The notes under the pieces are model-generated. The model ran no database searches. It was given only the letters and a program-made list of their open reading frames with translations, and was not told the origin of the DNA. Positions 1-13,600 of a stretch of 64,000 bases of DNA are shown piece after piece (within the stretch, counting starts at the first letter, position 1; every line of letters begins with the position of its first letter). The position numbers and the translations under genes were made by a program. This stretch comes from Protula sp. h YS-2021 (lineage: Eukaryota > Annelida > Polychaeta > Sabellida > Serpulidae): NCBI GenBank assembly GCA_949752745.1, contig OX457031.1, positions 2,143,241-2,207,240 of the forward strand. The letters run 5' to 3'.

Positions 1-914
1 CACAGATGGACCAACCACTGAAACTCCTGCCCCTACCACAGATGGACCAACCACTGAAACTCCTGCCCCTACAACAGATGGACCAACTACTGTGACTCCG
101 GCGCCTACCACAGATGGGCCAACCACTGAAACTCCTGCCCCTACCACAGAAGAACCAACCACTGTGACTCCTGTGCCTACCACAGAAGAACCAACCACTG
201 TGACTCCTGTGCCTACCACAGAAGAACCAACCACTGTGACTCCTGCACCTACCACAGAAGAACCAACCACTGTGACTACTGCGCCTACCACAGAAGAACC
301 AACCACTGTGACTCCGGCTCCTACCACAGAAGAACCTACCACTGTGACTCCGGCTCCTACCACAGAAGAACCTACCACTGTGACTCCGGCGCCTACCACA
401 GAAGAACCTACCACTGTGACTCCGGCGCCTACCACAGAAGAACCTACCACTGTGACTCCGGCGCCTACTACAGATGGACCTACCACTGTGACACCGGCGC
501 CTTCCACAGAAGAACCATCCACTGTGACTCCGGCTCCTACCACAGAAGAACCTACCACTGTGACTCCGGCGCCTACTACAGATGGACCTACCACTGTGAC
601 ACCGGCGCCTTCCACAGAAGAACCAACCACTGTGACTCCGGCTCCTACCACAGAAGAACCAACCACTGTGACTCCGGCGCCTACCACAGAAGAACCAACC
701 ACTGTGACTCCGGCTCCTACCACAGATGGACCAACCACTGTGACTCCGGCGCCTACCACAGAAGAACCAACCACTGTGACTCCGGCTCCTACCACAGATG
801 GACCAACCACTGTGACTCCTGCCCCTACCACAGAAGAACCAACCACTGTTACTCCGGCTCCTACCACAGAAGAACCAACCACTGCAGAAGCACCTACAAC
901 TGCTGCCCCCACTG
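1..914 (+). CDS. Gene A exon: Pro/Thr-rich mucin tandem repeats (5' partial)
   Basis: The frame is open from base 2 to 914. It encodes about 25 copies of a 12-residue (36-base) repeat of the form [12 protein letters not shown], with TTDGP and TSEEP-type variants. Dense Thr/Pro is typical of a heavily O-glycosylated mucin stalk. The exon ends in phase 1 at ACTG before the donor GTAATG at 915. The 5' border is outside the window. Such arrays often vary in copy number between alleles. Confidence 0.9.
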
Positions 915-3409
915 GTAATGTTTTTAAACTTTGCTTATTTATAGATTTTTTTACCTACAGAACCATTTATACTGATATTTTAAGCTGTGATTTATAATAC
1001 GACAGTCACAGAACGTTTCTACGTGAAATATTCGATACAGGGAGCCAATTTTAAACTTGAAATCATTCGTCTGGTCACAACCGTTGCTAATAGCAGCCGG
1101 AGGTCTGAAAAACCTTAATTTTCATACTACTGAAACAATTTGTACCAATATTTCCCATCCCCCCCCCCCCCTCATATTTAGCTTCTCCTTTTGTGATCTG
1201 GAATACATCATTTCACCATTAAATCTAATATTGATGTCTAATAATGAATGATTAAAAAAATAATAATGAAAGTTTGTATGGTTTTGGAACATGACACTTT
1301 GGTGTATTTAAAAAAAAATCAGTCTTAAAATCAAACGCACTCGGTGACTGGGAAAAGAACTGTCTGTTAGAGTTATTATCGTTGTTGTCCAACAGCCCAC
1401 CTCTTCGGTGGTTCGGTCTGTTGTTGTCCAACAGCCAACCTCTTCGGTGGTTCGGTCTGTTGTTGTCCAACAGCCAACCTCTTCGGCGGTGCGGTCTCTT
1501 GTGTATAACACCTTTTCACTCCGCATACCCCGTTTGGAGTCCGCGCAAAATAATACTCACAAAAGAGCAGAACTACTTTTTACAAAAAAATATCCATCCG
1601 CTCTGTGTGTATACATAACAGATAGATCCCATCATAGTCAGCTGTTTCTATAACAACGGAGTGTTTATGTGTCCAGTAGTGAGTAGGTTTATGTCGTCAC
1701 CGGTTCAGGCTAAATGTAAAAAAAAAAAAAAACATTTATTCGACTCGTAAAAATATTGGAATCTTCTGGTTGCATCTTTGATTTACACAAAAACTTAATT
1801 AACTTTTTTTTGGTTTGTTTGTTACTTTCTTTTTTGATTATATAAATATGTTTTTGAAACATGATCAAATTTCATCTTGTTTCAAAAATTATTTTAACAA
1901 AAAATAAAGAGTCCAATATTTTACAAGTCTGTTTTATTTACATGAAATATATTCGTCAATGCCATTTGTGCTATTTTTCTTTTTTTTCTTCTATTTTTCG
2001 TTTTTTTTTTTTTTTTTTTTTTTTTGTTGTTGTCTTTTTTGTTGTTTTTTATCAAATAGTTGCCGTATAAATCCTTTTAGTTTCAGGAAACAAATAATAC
2101 AGTAAGTATAAAAATAGATGCAAAAATACAAGCAGTTAAATTTCTATGAAGTGCTTTAAATGAAGTGCTCCAAAAATGAAATTTATTTTTATTTAATTTC
2201 CTAAAAGGAATATATTTTTATTTAAGGGCAAACTTTAAATAAGGAATTCAATTTTCATCAATTAATATTTTTTGTTTTATTTTTAGATGGTGGGGAGTGG
2301 TACGGAGTTGGTGGGATCGAAAGGGGGGGGGGTTATTATTCCTTTTTAGTGGTGCGTTAGTCAACATTTGTGTATGTACTTGGTTGGATATCAAAACACT
2401 GCCGCATGTGCGAACAGTTTATGAATCTATGTCCTTCAAATAGTAAATAGTAAATTCTCATTAAAAGACCATTTCTAAGGACGGAGCACCTCCAAAGTGA
2501 GACCATTTCCAAAGTGAGACCACCCCTAAAGTAAGACTACCTCCAAAGTGAAAACACCTCCAAAGAGGGACCATCCCCAAGTACGTAAGGCCAGCCCTAA
2601 AGTAAGACGATCTAGAAAGTAAGATCATCCCTAAAGTGAGGGCTCCTCCAAATTAGGACCACCTCCAAATTAAGGCCACCTCCAAATTCAGAATACAAAG
2701 TGGGACCACTTCCAAAGTGAAACTACCCCTAAAATGAGACCACCGCAAAAGTAAGACCACACCAAGACAAGACCGCTTTTGTGTCCTCTGGTCAACCTCT
2801 CATGACCAGAAAGGCGCTCTCCTCTTAAAGCTGGTCCAGATGATAGCCTTAATTCAGAGCTCTCCACTTTAGTGCAATTTCTACATTGTCAAATTGCAAT
2901 TAGAATGATATGTGGGAGGAACCTCACCCTCTGCCCTCAACTTGCAAGTTATGTTGAATCCATTGTGCGGTAGGTTTTCTTGCAAAATCGGAGGGGGGGG
3001 GGGCAGGGGTGCGGGAGGGATGTGGCGGGGGGGGGGGGGTATTTTTCAACCTGGTTTCATTTGTATGGCTTCCCACTAATGAAATAACTCCAGAATTCAT
3101 GACTACATGTAGTGGCAGTATAAACCTTATTTTCCTTCAGATGCTGTTGAGGGAAGTTTCGCCATCGAATCCGAGTTTACGGTGCCACTCACGGATTCCA
3201 CGTCTGCCGATTATACTACTCTGGAAAGCCGTGTCACAGCCGGGGTACGTGGTTTACCCTTAGAATCTCCCTCCCTCCCTCTCTCTGTCTCTTTTTCTGT
3301 CTGTCTGTCTGTCTGTCTCTCTCTCACTCTCACTCTTTCTGTTCTCCCTCACCCCTCTCTCTCCCCTGTCTTATCCCCCCTCTCTCTTTCTCTCTCCCTC
3401 TCTCTCTCC

Positions 3410-3461
<52 letters not shown>

Positions 3462-3465
3462 TTAC

Positions 3466-3538
<73 letters not shown>

Positions 3539-3543
3539 CATCC

Positions 3544-3592
<49 letters not shown>

Positions 3593-3634
3593 ATTACTTT
3601 TCTATCTTTCAATCTCTACCCTGTGTCCCTCCCT

Positions 3635-3684
<50 letters not shown>

Positions 3685-5423
3685 CTCTCTCTCTTTCTCT
3701 CTATTTTTTACTTCATTTTCTCTCAGCCTTCTTTTCTCCCCCCCCTCCCCCACCAGCACATTTAATGTATGAAAAATTCATAAATCATTGTTAAGATCTT
3801 GTTTGTTTTTTTTTTTTTGTTTCATCCAGTTGTCAAATTTCTGCAACGATAACACAATCACCAGCATTACAGAATGCACCGCTACTGTCGAGAGTTTCAC
3901 AGGAATCAATGACGATACATTTATTCAAGTGAATTTCACCATGTACATGCCTGAGGGTACTGACGCCGATGCTGTAAGAGCACAGATGATCACCTTTGTA
4001 GAAGCGGACGCAAGTGCTCTATTATCGTCCGCCATGTACAACGTCTGGGCGAGTAGCATTTGCTTAAATGGCAGTAAGTTAAGATTTTTATATAAATTAA
4101 ATGTATTTATTTAGATTTATTTAGTTTTTATATAAGTTTGTTTACAGTAAAGAAATATTGTGCGTATTTTTATGCTCGAAAATGATTATCTTTTGTCTGA
4201 CTTTTTATCATTCTCAAGAGGGATATTGTACATCAAATTAGTCAAGTCATCAAATTAGTCAAGTCATCAAATTAGTCAAGTCATCAAATTAGTCAAGTCA
4301 TCAAATTAGTCAAGTCATCAAATTAGTCAAGTCATCAAATTAGTCAAGTCATCAAATTAGTCAAGTCATCAAATTAGTCAAGTCATTCTTCTTCCAGAAC
4401 GATACTAATTCCAGGGGCGTTTTTGCACCTCAGCTTTTATTCTGTAAATAAAAATCAAATGTCATTTCAGTAAAGTATAATCTGTGTGTATATTACTTAT
4501 ATTCCTACTTTTGTCAGTCTTGAATGTTTAAGTTTCTGTTCCTATAAAGAAAACCCCACACGAAAAAATGCAGTGTGAAGACATAAAAAGTGCAGTATGA
4601 CGACAACATGAAAAATATGTAATACGACGACATGAAAATATCGTATGACGACATAAAAAACAGTATTTCGGAAAAAATGCAGTATGACGACACGAAAACT
4701 GCTGTGTGACGACACGAAAAAAATATTGTATGACGACATAAAAAATGTAGCACGACGACATGAATTATTTTTGTCATGATTATTTTTCAGCATGCAACAC
4801 ATATTGTACTCCTGTGGATATATGTGGAGATTTTGGCACGTGCAGTGACCTGGCTACTACATATGAGTGCACGTGTGATAACACGCATATTGGTAGTCGC
4901 TGCCTGACGGGTGAGCCAAAGCTATGGGGACGGATTGGGGCGTTGGGGGAGGGAGGGTACCGCACGGGTCGTGGGGAGTGGGGGGTGGGGGGGGGGGGAG
5001 GTTACTGGGCGGGTGATCGGTGATACTGGACGGTGGATCGGAGTGTACTGGAGGGTGCATACGCAGGTACTGGATGGGACGTCGGGGTTGTACTGGGCCG
5101 GGCATTCGGAGGAGCGGGGTGGGGGGGGGGTTACTGTGGGAGTGGGGAGAGGAAAGTGAGAGGCGTAAGTCGTTGCCTGACGGGGGTGGGTGACGCGGAG
5201 CGAGGTGGGGTTGATGGAGAGCGAAGAGACTATGCATGGGTGGGGTGGGGTCCTTACAGGTACGTACTGGGGAGATGGAAAAGGAGGGACTGGAGGGGGA
5301 GACAGTAGAAATGCCTACCCTTATCTACAGGCTTTGCGGGGAAGGGGGAAGTGGGTGGGGGGCGGGTGGGGTTGGCTTGTGGACTAGTAACGTTCACTTA
5401 TTATGCACCCTTTTACATATTAT

Positions 5424-5471
<48 letters not shown>

Positions 5472-7527
5472 GCGGAAAAGGGGCTAAATGATTGGTGATA
5501 CTCTATTCCTCTGGGTGCTCTAAGCTTTACTAACTGGGATGATATTTGGATTTCAGAGGTGACCATTGTCCCCATAGCCTTCCTACTCGATGCCGCTTTT
5601 GATAATGCACTCTCCGATAGTACATCACAAGCTGCCATCGATTTAATTGCTGCCATATTAACTGGGGTACGTATATCACGGAGCGGATTTTTGTGACACC
5701 AGTTGTGACACATCTTGTGACCCCCCTTTGTGACACTTGTTGTGACCTTCCTGTAGCACTTTTTGTGACCATCCTCTTCCTACTCGATACGGAGCGGATT
5801 TTTGTGACTCTTTTGTGACACTTGTGACACCAGTTGTGACACTTGATGTGACCCTCTTTTGACCATCTCATGACATTTCTTCTGACAGTCATGTGACACC
5901 TCTTAAGACTACCTTGTGACTCTTGTAACACATCTTGCAACCCTCTTGCGACACGTGTTGTGACCCTCTTGTTATTCTCTTGTGGCACTTTAAGGTCACG
6001 GGCAAGGTCATATGTAAGGTCGCGTAAGATCATGAGAGAGTTAATGCAGCTAACTAACCAATTATATCTTAAAAGAAAGAGCTAAAAATTACTCTTTCTT
6101 TTTCGATTTTTCCCAGAACACTAATCTGGAATAAAAGATCTTTTAAACGTTACGATTTTATTGCATGCCTGGGTTCTTCAACCAAAATGAAAGTTTTTCT
6201 TTTGTTGTTATTGTTTTTAGGTGCAAGTGTCGATTCCAGGGCTGCACGATTTTCAGAATGTCGTTTTTACGAGCGGATCAAGTGAGTAACGGCGATGTAT
6301 CGGCAAAAGTGGTCTAAAAATCGTCTAAAAGTGGTCTTAAAAAGAGTTTTGATTAGAAGTCACAGTGGTCTAAATGCTGACGTTACAGACGCATACTCTT
6401 CCTGTGCCATGTGACCATTTGTTACGGCTTCAGTTTCGTTTTTTTTTGGGGGGGGGATGATGTGCAAGTAGAAGCTACATATACAACAGACAGTACATAT
6501 TCCATGCGACCTTTTGTTTATGGTTTCAGTTTCGCTTTCCGCTGATATGTGCATAGGCGTTGGATGTGTGACAACCTTATTTTTTGCGTCTTTAACAATG
6601 TCATGTGACTATTTCTTTATGGTTTCAGTTTCGTTTTCGGCTAATATGCGGATAGAAACGCCATTTACGGATGCGGACATACAGGCTGCCCAGACTGATC
6701 TGGTTTCACGATCTGAAGAAGGCATGGGTGGAATCGTGGTTGGCTACATTGTAATCGCCAGCACTTTTACAACGGGAACCTGTGAGTGTTTTTACCTCCG
6801 GTAGGGGAGAAGGGGGGGGGGGAAGGAAGGGGGAGGAGAGGCACTCGCCTACCGACTGGCTACCCCATGACCATTACTCTTGAAAGCGGAGTGAACAATT
6901 TGACAAAAAAATACACCCCCACCCTCTTTTAACGTAACTCGGAGTATTGGGTTAGGGGGGGGGGGGGCTTTTGGAAGGGAACAGGCGGTCTCCTTCCTGG
7001 CGCTTTTCCCCCCGGCGGTTTCCCCCCCCCGGCGATTTCCCCCCTGGCGGTCTCCCCCCCTAGGCGGTCTCCCCCTGTCCTTCTACCTCCCCCCCCCCCC
7101 CCCCCAACGGGAGATTTTTTTAAAACTTACATCAGCAAAACTTGTACATTTAACTCCTTTTTTTCTTCTCCCCCCTCAAACTTGCTTTCCTTATTGATGT
7201 ATGAAGACCAACGGGTTATTGATGTTTCTTTAATCTGTTTAATTAAGTGATTGATATATTATTTTCGCCAGGGGGGGAGTTGGTAGGGGGGAGTCCGCCT
7301 GGGGGGGAGACCCCCTTTTGGAGATTTACAAGCATTTGTGCTGCTGTAGCCAACCACTGACATCAGAAGCGTCAACTCAGGATATATACAAGAACCCTGG
7401 GATAAGACCACCCCGAAAATGAGACCATTTTTGGACCAGTACCAAGGCTGGTCTTATTTCTGGGGTTCCTGTTGTGGTGTCATTCATTTGCATTATTTTG
7501 TATTTTAACACGTTGGAGTTTGCAATT

Positions 7528-7564
<37 letters not shown>

Positions 7565-10527
7565 TAACAACAGTTATGTTATAAGTACAATTTATAATCG
7601 TTTCAGATACTCAACTTTACTGTGACCCCGATCCTTGCCAAGCCGGCGGTACTTGCACTGAACAGAATTTCGGATTTTCGTGCGCATGTACCGCTAACCG
7701 ATTCGGTGACACTTGCGAGTCTCGTACGTTTCCGTTTTCCGTTCTCTTTTTTTGTTCTCGTGTATTGTATGTTTTGACTTGTCTTTTCAATGTTTTTTTT
7801 ATTTTTATTGTTTCATTATTTTTTATAAATCTATTTATTAACTCATCATTTCTTGTGTAATTACGTCAACAGAAACTGACTTCTGTGCTGGTACGCCTTG
7901 CGAGAATGGTGCCACGTGTACATCCGGGCTCTCCGACTACACGTGCGCATGCGCAGATGGCTACACTGGAGAGGATTGTGAAACAGGTAAGCCACAGATT
8001 CAAACTGATTGATCTTCTGTGATTGATCGCATTGGGTTTTAATTTTATTGATCACCAATTTTATCTTTCCACAGCGTATTGATTTTGTTGGCTTACCATG
8101 AGATATTTTCTTTCGCAAAAATCTTCTTGTTTATAAAAGAAGTTGATAAGCTTTGCCTGATATTTTATTGATCTTTTACTGATTTCCGATGATACATTGA
8201 TCTGTCCACACCTGATTTATATTTCTCTTTTTTCTGTTCTTTTTTTAACAGTATTCTGTTTAAGCAATGGACCAGTTTTATTGAAATATTTTACACACAT
8301 TGAATTATTTATATTCAAAGTTCTTGGGCTGGGTCAGAGCTTTAGGGCAAAAATAGTTTGAACACTTGAAGAACCCGCAATTTCAACCCGCCCCTGCCCC
8401 TCCCCCATTGGCCCATCCTTAACTTTTAGCTCAAGGCGGGGACTGCAGGTTTTGGTGTTGTCCGTCCGTCCGTCCGTCCATCGCACACCGTTAACCCCCA
8501 CCCTGATAGTCCCGTTCCCTATGATATTTGGTATATAAATTACTCAGTGTAACTGGTAGGGTTACGTTATTGTTATTTTGACCTTGACTCAATTTCAAGG
8601 TCACTATGGCCGCCATCTTCGATTTTCAATTCCGTTTGGGGATCTGTTCCCGTTTATGGTATGTTATTTAATATCAATAAATGCACAATTCACTCTTGAG
8701 AGCCGACATGAAAATGTTCATTAAATTCCTTAATGACCTGAATATTTTGAATCCTTTAAATGGTACATTTTACACACCATAAATTGAACGGTATATATTT
8801 NNNNNNNNNNNNNNNNNNNNNNNNNNNNNNNNNNNNNNNNNNNNNNNNNNNNNNNNNNNNNNNNNNNNNNNNNNNNNNNNNNNNNNNNNNNNNNNNNNNN
8901 NNNNNNNNNNNNNNNNNNNNNNNNNNNNNNNNNNNNNNNNNNNNNNNNNNNNNNNNNNNNNNNNNNNNNNNNNNNNNNNNNNNNNNNNNNNNNNNNNNNN
9001 GGGAGGGAGGCAGGCAGGCAGGGAGGGAGGGAGGGAGGGAGGGAGCGAGGGAGCGATGGAGGGGGGCAGGGAGGGATTACGCAGTCCCCATCCCTACTCA
9101 GAAAATGCCGAATCGATGTTTAATAAATGCGAGATAACATTTATCTACACCCAATATCTATTAAGAAAATCGATATTTCTGCTTTCACTTTCAGTCTGGG
9201 GATTCGGTGATCCGCATTATCGTACAATATGCATTAATAAAATCGATATTTTTGCTTTCACTTTCAGTCTGGGGATTCGGTGATCCGCACTATCGTACAA
9301 TGGACGTACAAGCGTACACTTTCAACGGACTCGGTTTGTTGTTCTTTTTTTTTTTTAAATAGAATAAATGTTGACAAATAATATTTTTATTTATTCTTTT
9401 CATATATTTTTTAACCAATACCACGATCACACATTTATCTTTCAATTCTCATTAAATTGAATAAAACTCGACAGCCGTGTACTTTGATTGATTGATTGAT
9501 TTTTTGGAACAGAGCTTGCGTTAATTCGGCATTAATTTGTGTAAATTATCTAGTATTAGTAATCAATATTATTATCAATAATTTGTTTCAGTATTTTTGA
9601 CGATAAATTTATGAATATTGATAAATGCGCACGAATTTGTTAAAATTATACAGTTATTGATTGATTTATTGATTGGTGACTGTTGTTATAGGAGAATATA
9701 TAATGATGGATACCAATATAACGGAAACAGTGACAGATAATGGCGTTCGTAATCCACTTGACCCCAAGAAAGTCACGATTCACGTGAGGCATATTCAGGC
9801 TCTTGACACAGATGGTCAACCGCAAAGAGCAACTATTTTCGGTGCCTATGCCATCCGAGTGACGGACAGTGTTCCTGTCTATGTGGGCATGAACGCAGAC
9901 CGGGACGGTAAGCGGAGACTTCCGGTATTCCGAATAAAATGCGCAAATGGGGTACAAAATAAAAGAACTGACAGAAGAAATAGTCCACACTCAGAACATA
10001 TAAAGAGCTGAGACTTAAAACTGTTTGTTAAAAAGTTTCAAAATAGCACACGGGGCGTTACAAAACGACTGCTCTTTATTGCAAAGAAACTGACATTTAG
10101 GCAAAACCTGTCTTTCATTTCTAGCCTTTTTATCCGGTTAGTTTGTATTCAAAACACAGAATTTTTGCGCATTTCAATAGGAACGTCCAAAAAATGATTT
10201 GGTTTATATTATACGAGAAAATATACTGCTGATTCCATGAATAAGACCCAAGTGGAATACTAAATCTAGCGACTAAAGGGTTCAGTTCAAGGGAGATAAA
10301 TGAATTTCTATCAACACTAGAAACCCGGGTTACCACCTACCCTCAAACAAGACTACCCCGCGAATAAAACCCAGTCCCGCAGGTGCTCCTATATCCGCGG
10401 TTCTGGTTCATATTGTGATATTGTTCATATTGTGATACGGTTCTGTCCCCAGATAATTCCGTGGACAATTTGAAAATTCACCAAAAAGATTGAATTGCAA
10501 TTATATATACACACACACAGATATGTA

Positions 10528-10600
<73 letters not shown>

Positions 10601-13600
10601 TTAAATTGTACCCTACCCCTCCTTATCCCTCCCCTGCCCCTACCCTCCCCTCCCCTCCCCTCCCCTGCCCCTGCCCTGCCCTCCCCTCCCCTCCCCTGCC
10701 CCTCCCCTGCCCCTCCCCTCCCCTCCCCCCAGGAGCAGTACTGTACGATTAATGCAATGATTCTTCTTATTTTTTATTTTAGCGTTTGACTTCCGGGTTT
10801 CGGGAGAGTCAACATTTGACTACAGCGATTGGTTTATCAATGCTGACGTCAATGACACTTTACCCGATGCTGCCGCCATAGCTGGTGTCGTTACAACCAA
10901 AGTCGCAGATAATCAACTCTCGTTATTCTTCGATGGCGGTGAGTAACTGTGATTGACAGCGTAACAACAAAATGACAGAAAAATGACAGCAAAATGATGA
11001 AAAAATGACAGTGAAAGTGTGCAAAAATGACAGAAAAAGTGATAGGAAAAAGAAATCAGAATGACCAAAAATTGACAGTAAAATGTAAAAAAAAGACAGA
11101 AAAAAATGACAGAATAAATACATCAAAATGACCAAAAAAAATCGCAGTAAAATGTGAAAAAAAATAACAGAAAAAATGACAGGAGAAAGACATTAAAATC
11201 ACCACAAAAATGACATTAAAATGTGAGAAAAACACAGAAAAAAATGACAAAAAAGAAAGAATTGCCTAAATGGCATTTTCTTCGAAAAGACACAGCTTTC
11301 AAAATATTGTAAAAATGACCAATAATTTCTCAATAAAAATAGCTACCCTTAAGATAATTTTTTTTGTTTAAAGCGATAAGCAGCAGAATATCATGAGTCA
11401 AATCATATTCTTAAAAATATTTATTATTTTTTTAAAATCACCTGGGCACATTGAGATAAAAAACAACAAAATGTCCCAAATATCAATTTTTGAATCGAAC
11501 AGTTATGCTTTAAAAATAGCCTAACAATTTTTTTTTATTATTTATTTGCCAATGCGTCCCTAGGAGAGACTATTTTTGAGATATTTTGCGTTTATACATA
11601 TATTTAAATAAACTAACGATTTAACGTGATAATGAAGCGATTGATGAATCTATCGATTAAATAAGGTAAACATTATCGTGAAAATGAAAAATGTGCTTAA
11701 ATCCTAAATGATTAGCCTAGCACTGGGATGCTTCTTTTTGGCTTGCAGCAATGACCTTTGAGGTGACCATTGAGCAGGGTCAGCTGGGGCATCAGGTTTC
11801 TGTTGAGAGTGGCATTTACGAAAGCAAAACCTCCGGACTTCTTGGTGCGTATTTGTGATTTTTGTTTAAGTAATCTTTCCAAATTAAAAACAAATATTTC
11901 TTTTGAAGAGTCCTGCTTAAAAAAAATTTTTGTTTTCTTTTTGTTTTTAGTGACTATGTGGATCGTGTGAGTTAAAAAGCAAGAAAAAAGTACCAAAATG
12001 AAGCCAAAAAAGGACGAAAAAAAGATTAGATGAAAAACCTTAACACAAAATAAAGCCAGAGAATTAATGTAAAAAGAAAACATTAACTTCAATGCGTTGA
12101 TATGTAACTACGGAAAATAATGCATTCTGATTGGTCGAATCCCAAGTATTTTTATTGTTGACCAGAACGCAAAAATTGATATATATAAATCATTTAAAAA
12201 GCTTATAAAAACATGTTTCCAGTCAACATGAAAATACTATGAACCAGCTGCCAAAAATGTTGACCATGAGACCAATAACACTTCTTTATCGACTGATTGT
12301 GAAGATGTTGACCGAGAGGGCAACATTTTCGCACTGGTCAGTGATACTGCAGCATGAACAATAAGTCAACATTTGCAAAATATTTTACTACAGGAAATTT
12401 TAACGGCGATGCCACGGATGACCTGATCCCCAGGGGCAGCACAGTAGCTCTTCCCGCAAATTCCACTGACGAAGTCATCTACAACGATTTCGGACAAACT
12501 TGTATATTATTCAGTTTATTTCTATATACACTTATCGTTATAATACAGAACGTTGTAGTGTGTAAAATACAGACCATTTTATAGTATAAAATGTAATATC
12601 TCTGCAATGATGTTCAGTTTTAGACGTAAACGTAATATTTAAATGTAATATATGCGTAAACGCTAATATATATATATATATATATAGTAAAGAACATGAT
12701 TTTACTGATGTAAGTTGCCTTTGGCGATGGGGCTTTTATCACACATTGCTTGTAGCACATAGCTTGTGGGTAAGCTTTTTAAAAAGCTTACCCACAAGCT
12801 TTTTAAAACCTTTTTGGTATATTTTTTGTTGTTATGAAACTGAGAACGTTTTATTTTTTATACTCTTATCTCGTATCTAATCTCAGTATTACGCTTTTTT
12901 TTATAAACCACAGGGAAATTAGGTAACGACGGCGACAATTTATTTACACAATTTTACACGGGAGATGAGAACTATGAATTGTTCAACGAGAACTCGGACT
13001 ACGAGCCAGCTTTTTTCGAAGACATACTTGCCGAGGAGGAGGCAATTGCGGCGCAAGATCCCGCCAGACAAACAGAACTTACAAACGCAAGAACAACGTG
13101 CGGTGGGAACGATGAATGCTTGTTCGATTGGCTCCTAACCCGTACGTTCATTTTTCTCTCACTCGATTGTATAAGCCAATTCGCACTTTCGGGTCTTTCC
13201 GGTGGAGTTGTTTGGACTGCAAATATTTTGGGATAAATTATAAAGGAACGACAAGGGAAAACCTCAAAATTCTAATTTTCTTTCATCATGCACACTGTCA
13301 AATTTATAAAGCCATCATATGATCTTTAAAAACTATTTTACATATTATTCAGTCCCTTTAATAGCCAATATGTGAATATGTTTCTGGCAAAATGGAATTT
13401 TGTTGATTTTTGCCAGTTTTTTCTATCATTTCTTTATATCCTTATCCCAACTGAATTCAGCCGAAACGCAAAAACTTTTCGGAAAAAGTCAAAGTGTGAT
13501 TTGGCTTATTATGGTGTGTAAAATTGATAAAAAATGTATTGCTGTGGCTCATTGAACATGTTACCAATTTTGTGTTACATCTTCTTATTATCATAAATTT

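Noticed and set aside
3182..3772. 196-residue open frame of Ser/Leu/Tyr/Ile repeats
   Set aside because: Translation of (TATC)n and (CT)n microsatellites; only its first ~60 bases overlap a real SEA exon, and those are in another frame.
4229..4387. CRISPR-like regular repeat
   Set aside because: Units are directly adjacent with no spacers, and the genome is eukaryotic; a plain tandem repeat.
8245..8360. Possible phase-1 exon after TTTTTTAACAG at 8251
   Set aside because: Frame stays open for ~35 residues, but there is no domain similarity, no clear donor and it ends at a TGA; insufficient support.
8760..9137. 125-residue frame crossing the N run
   Set aside because: Open only because N bases contain no stops; flanks are repeat sequence.
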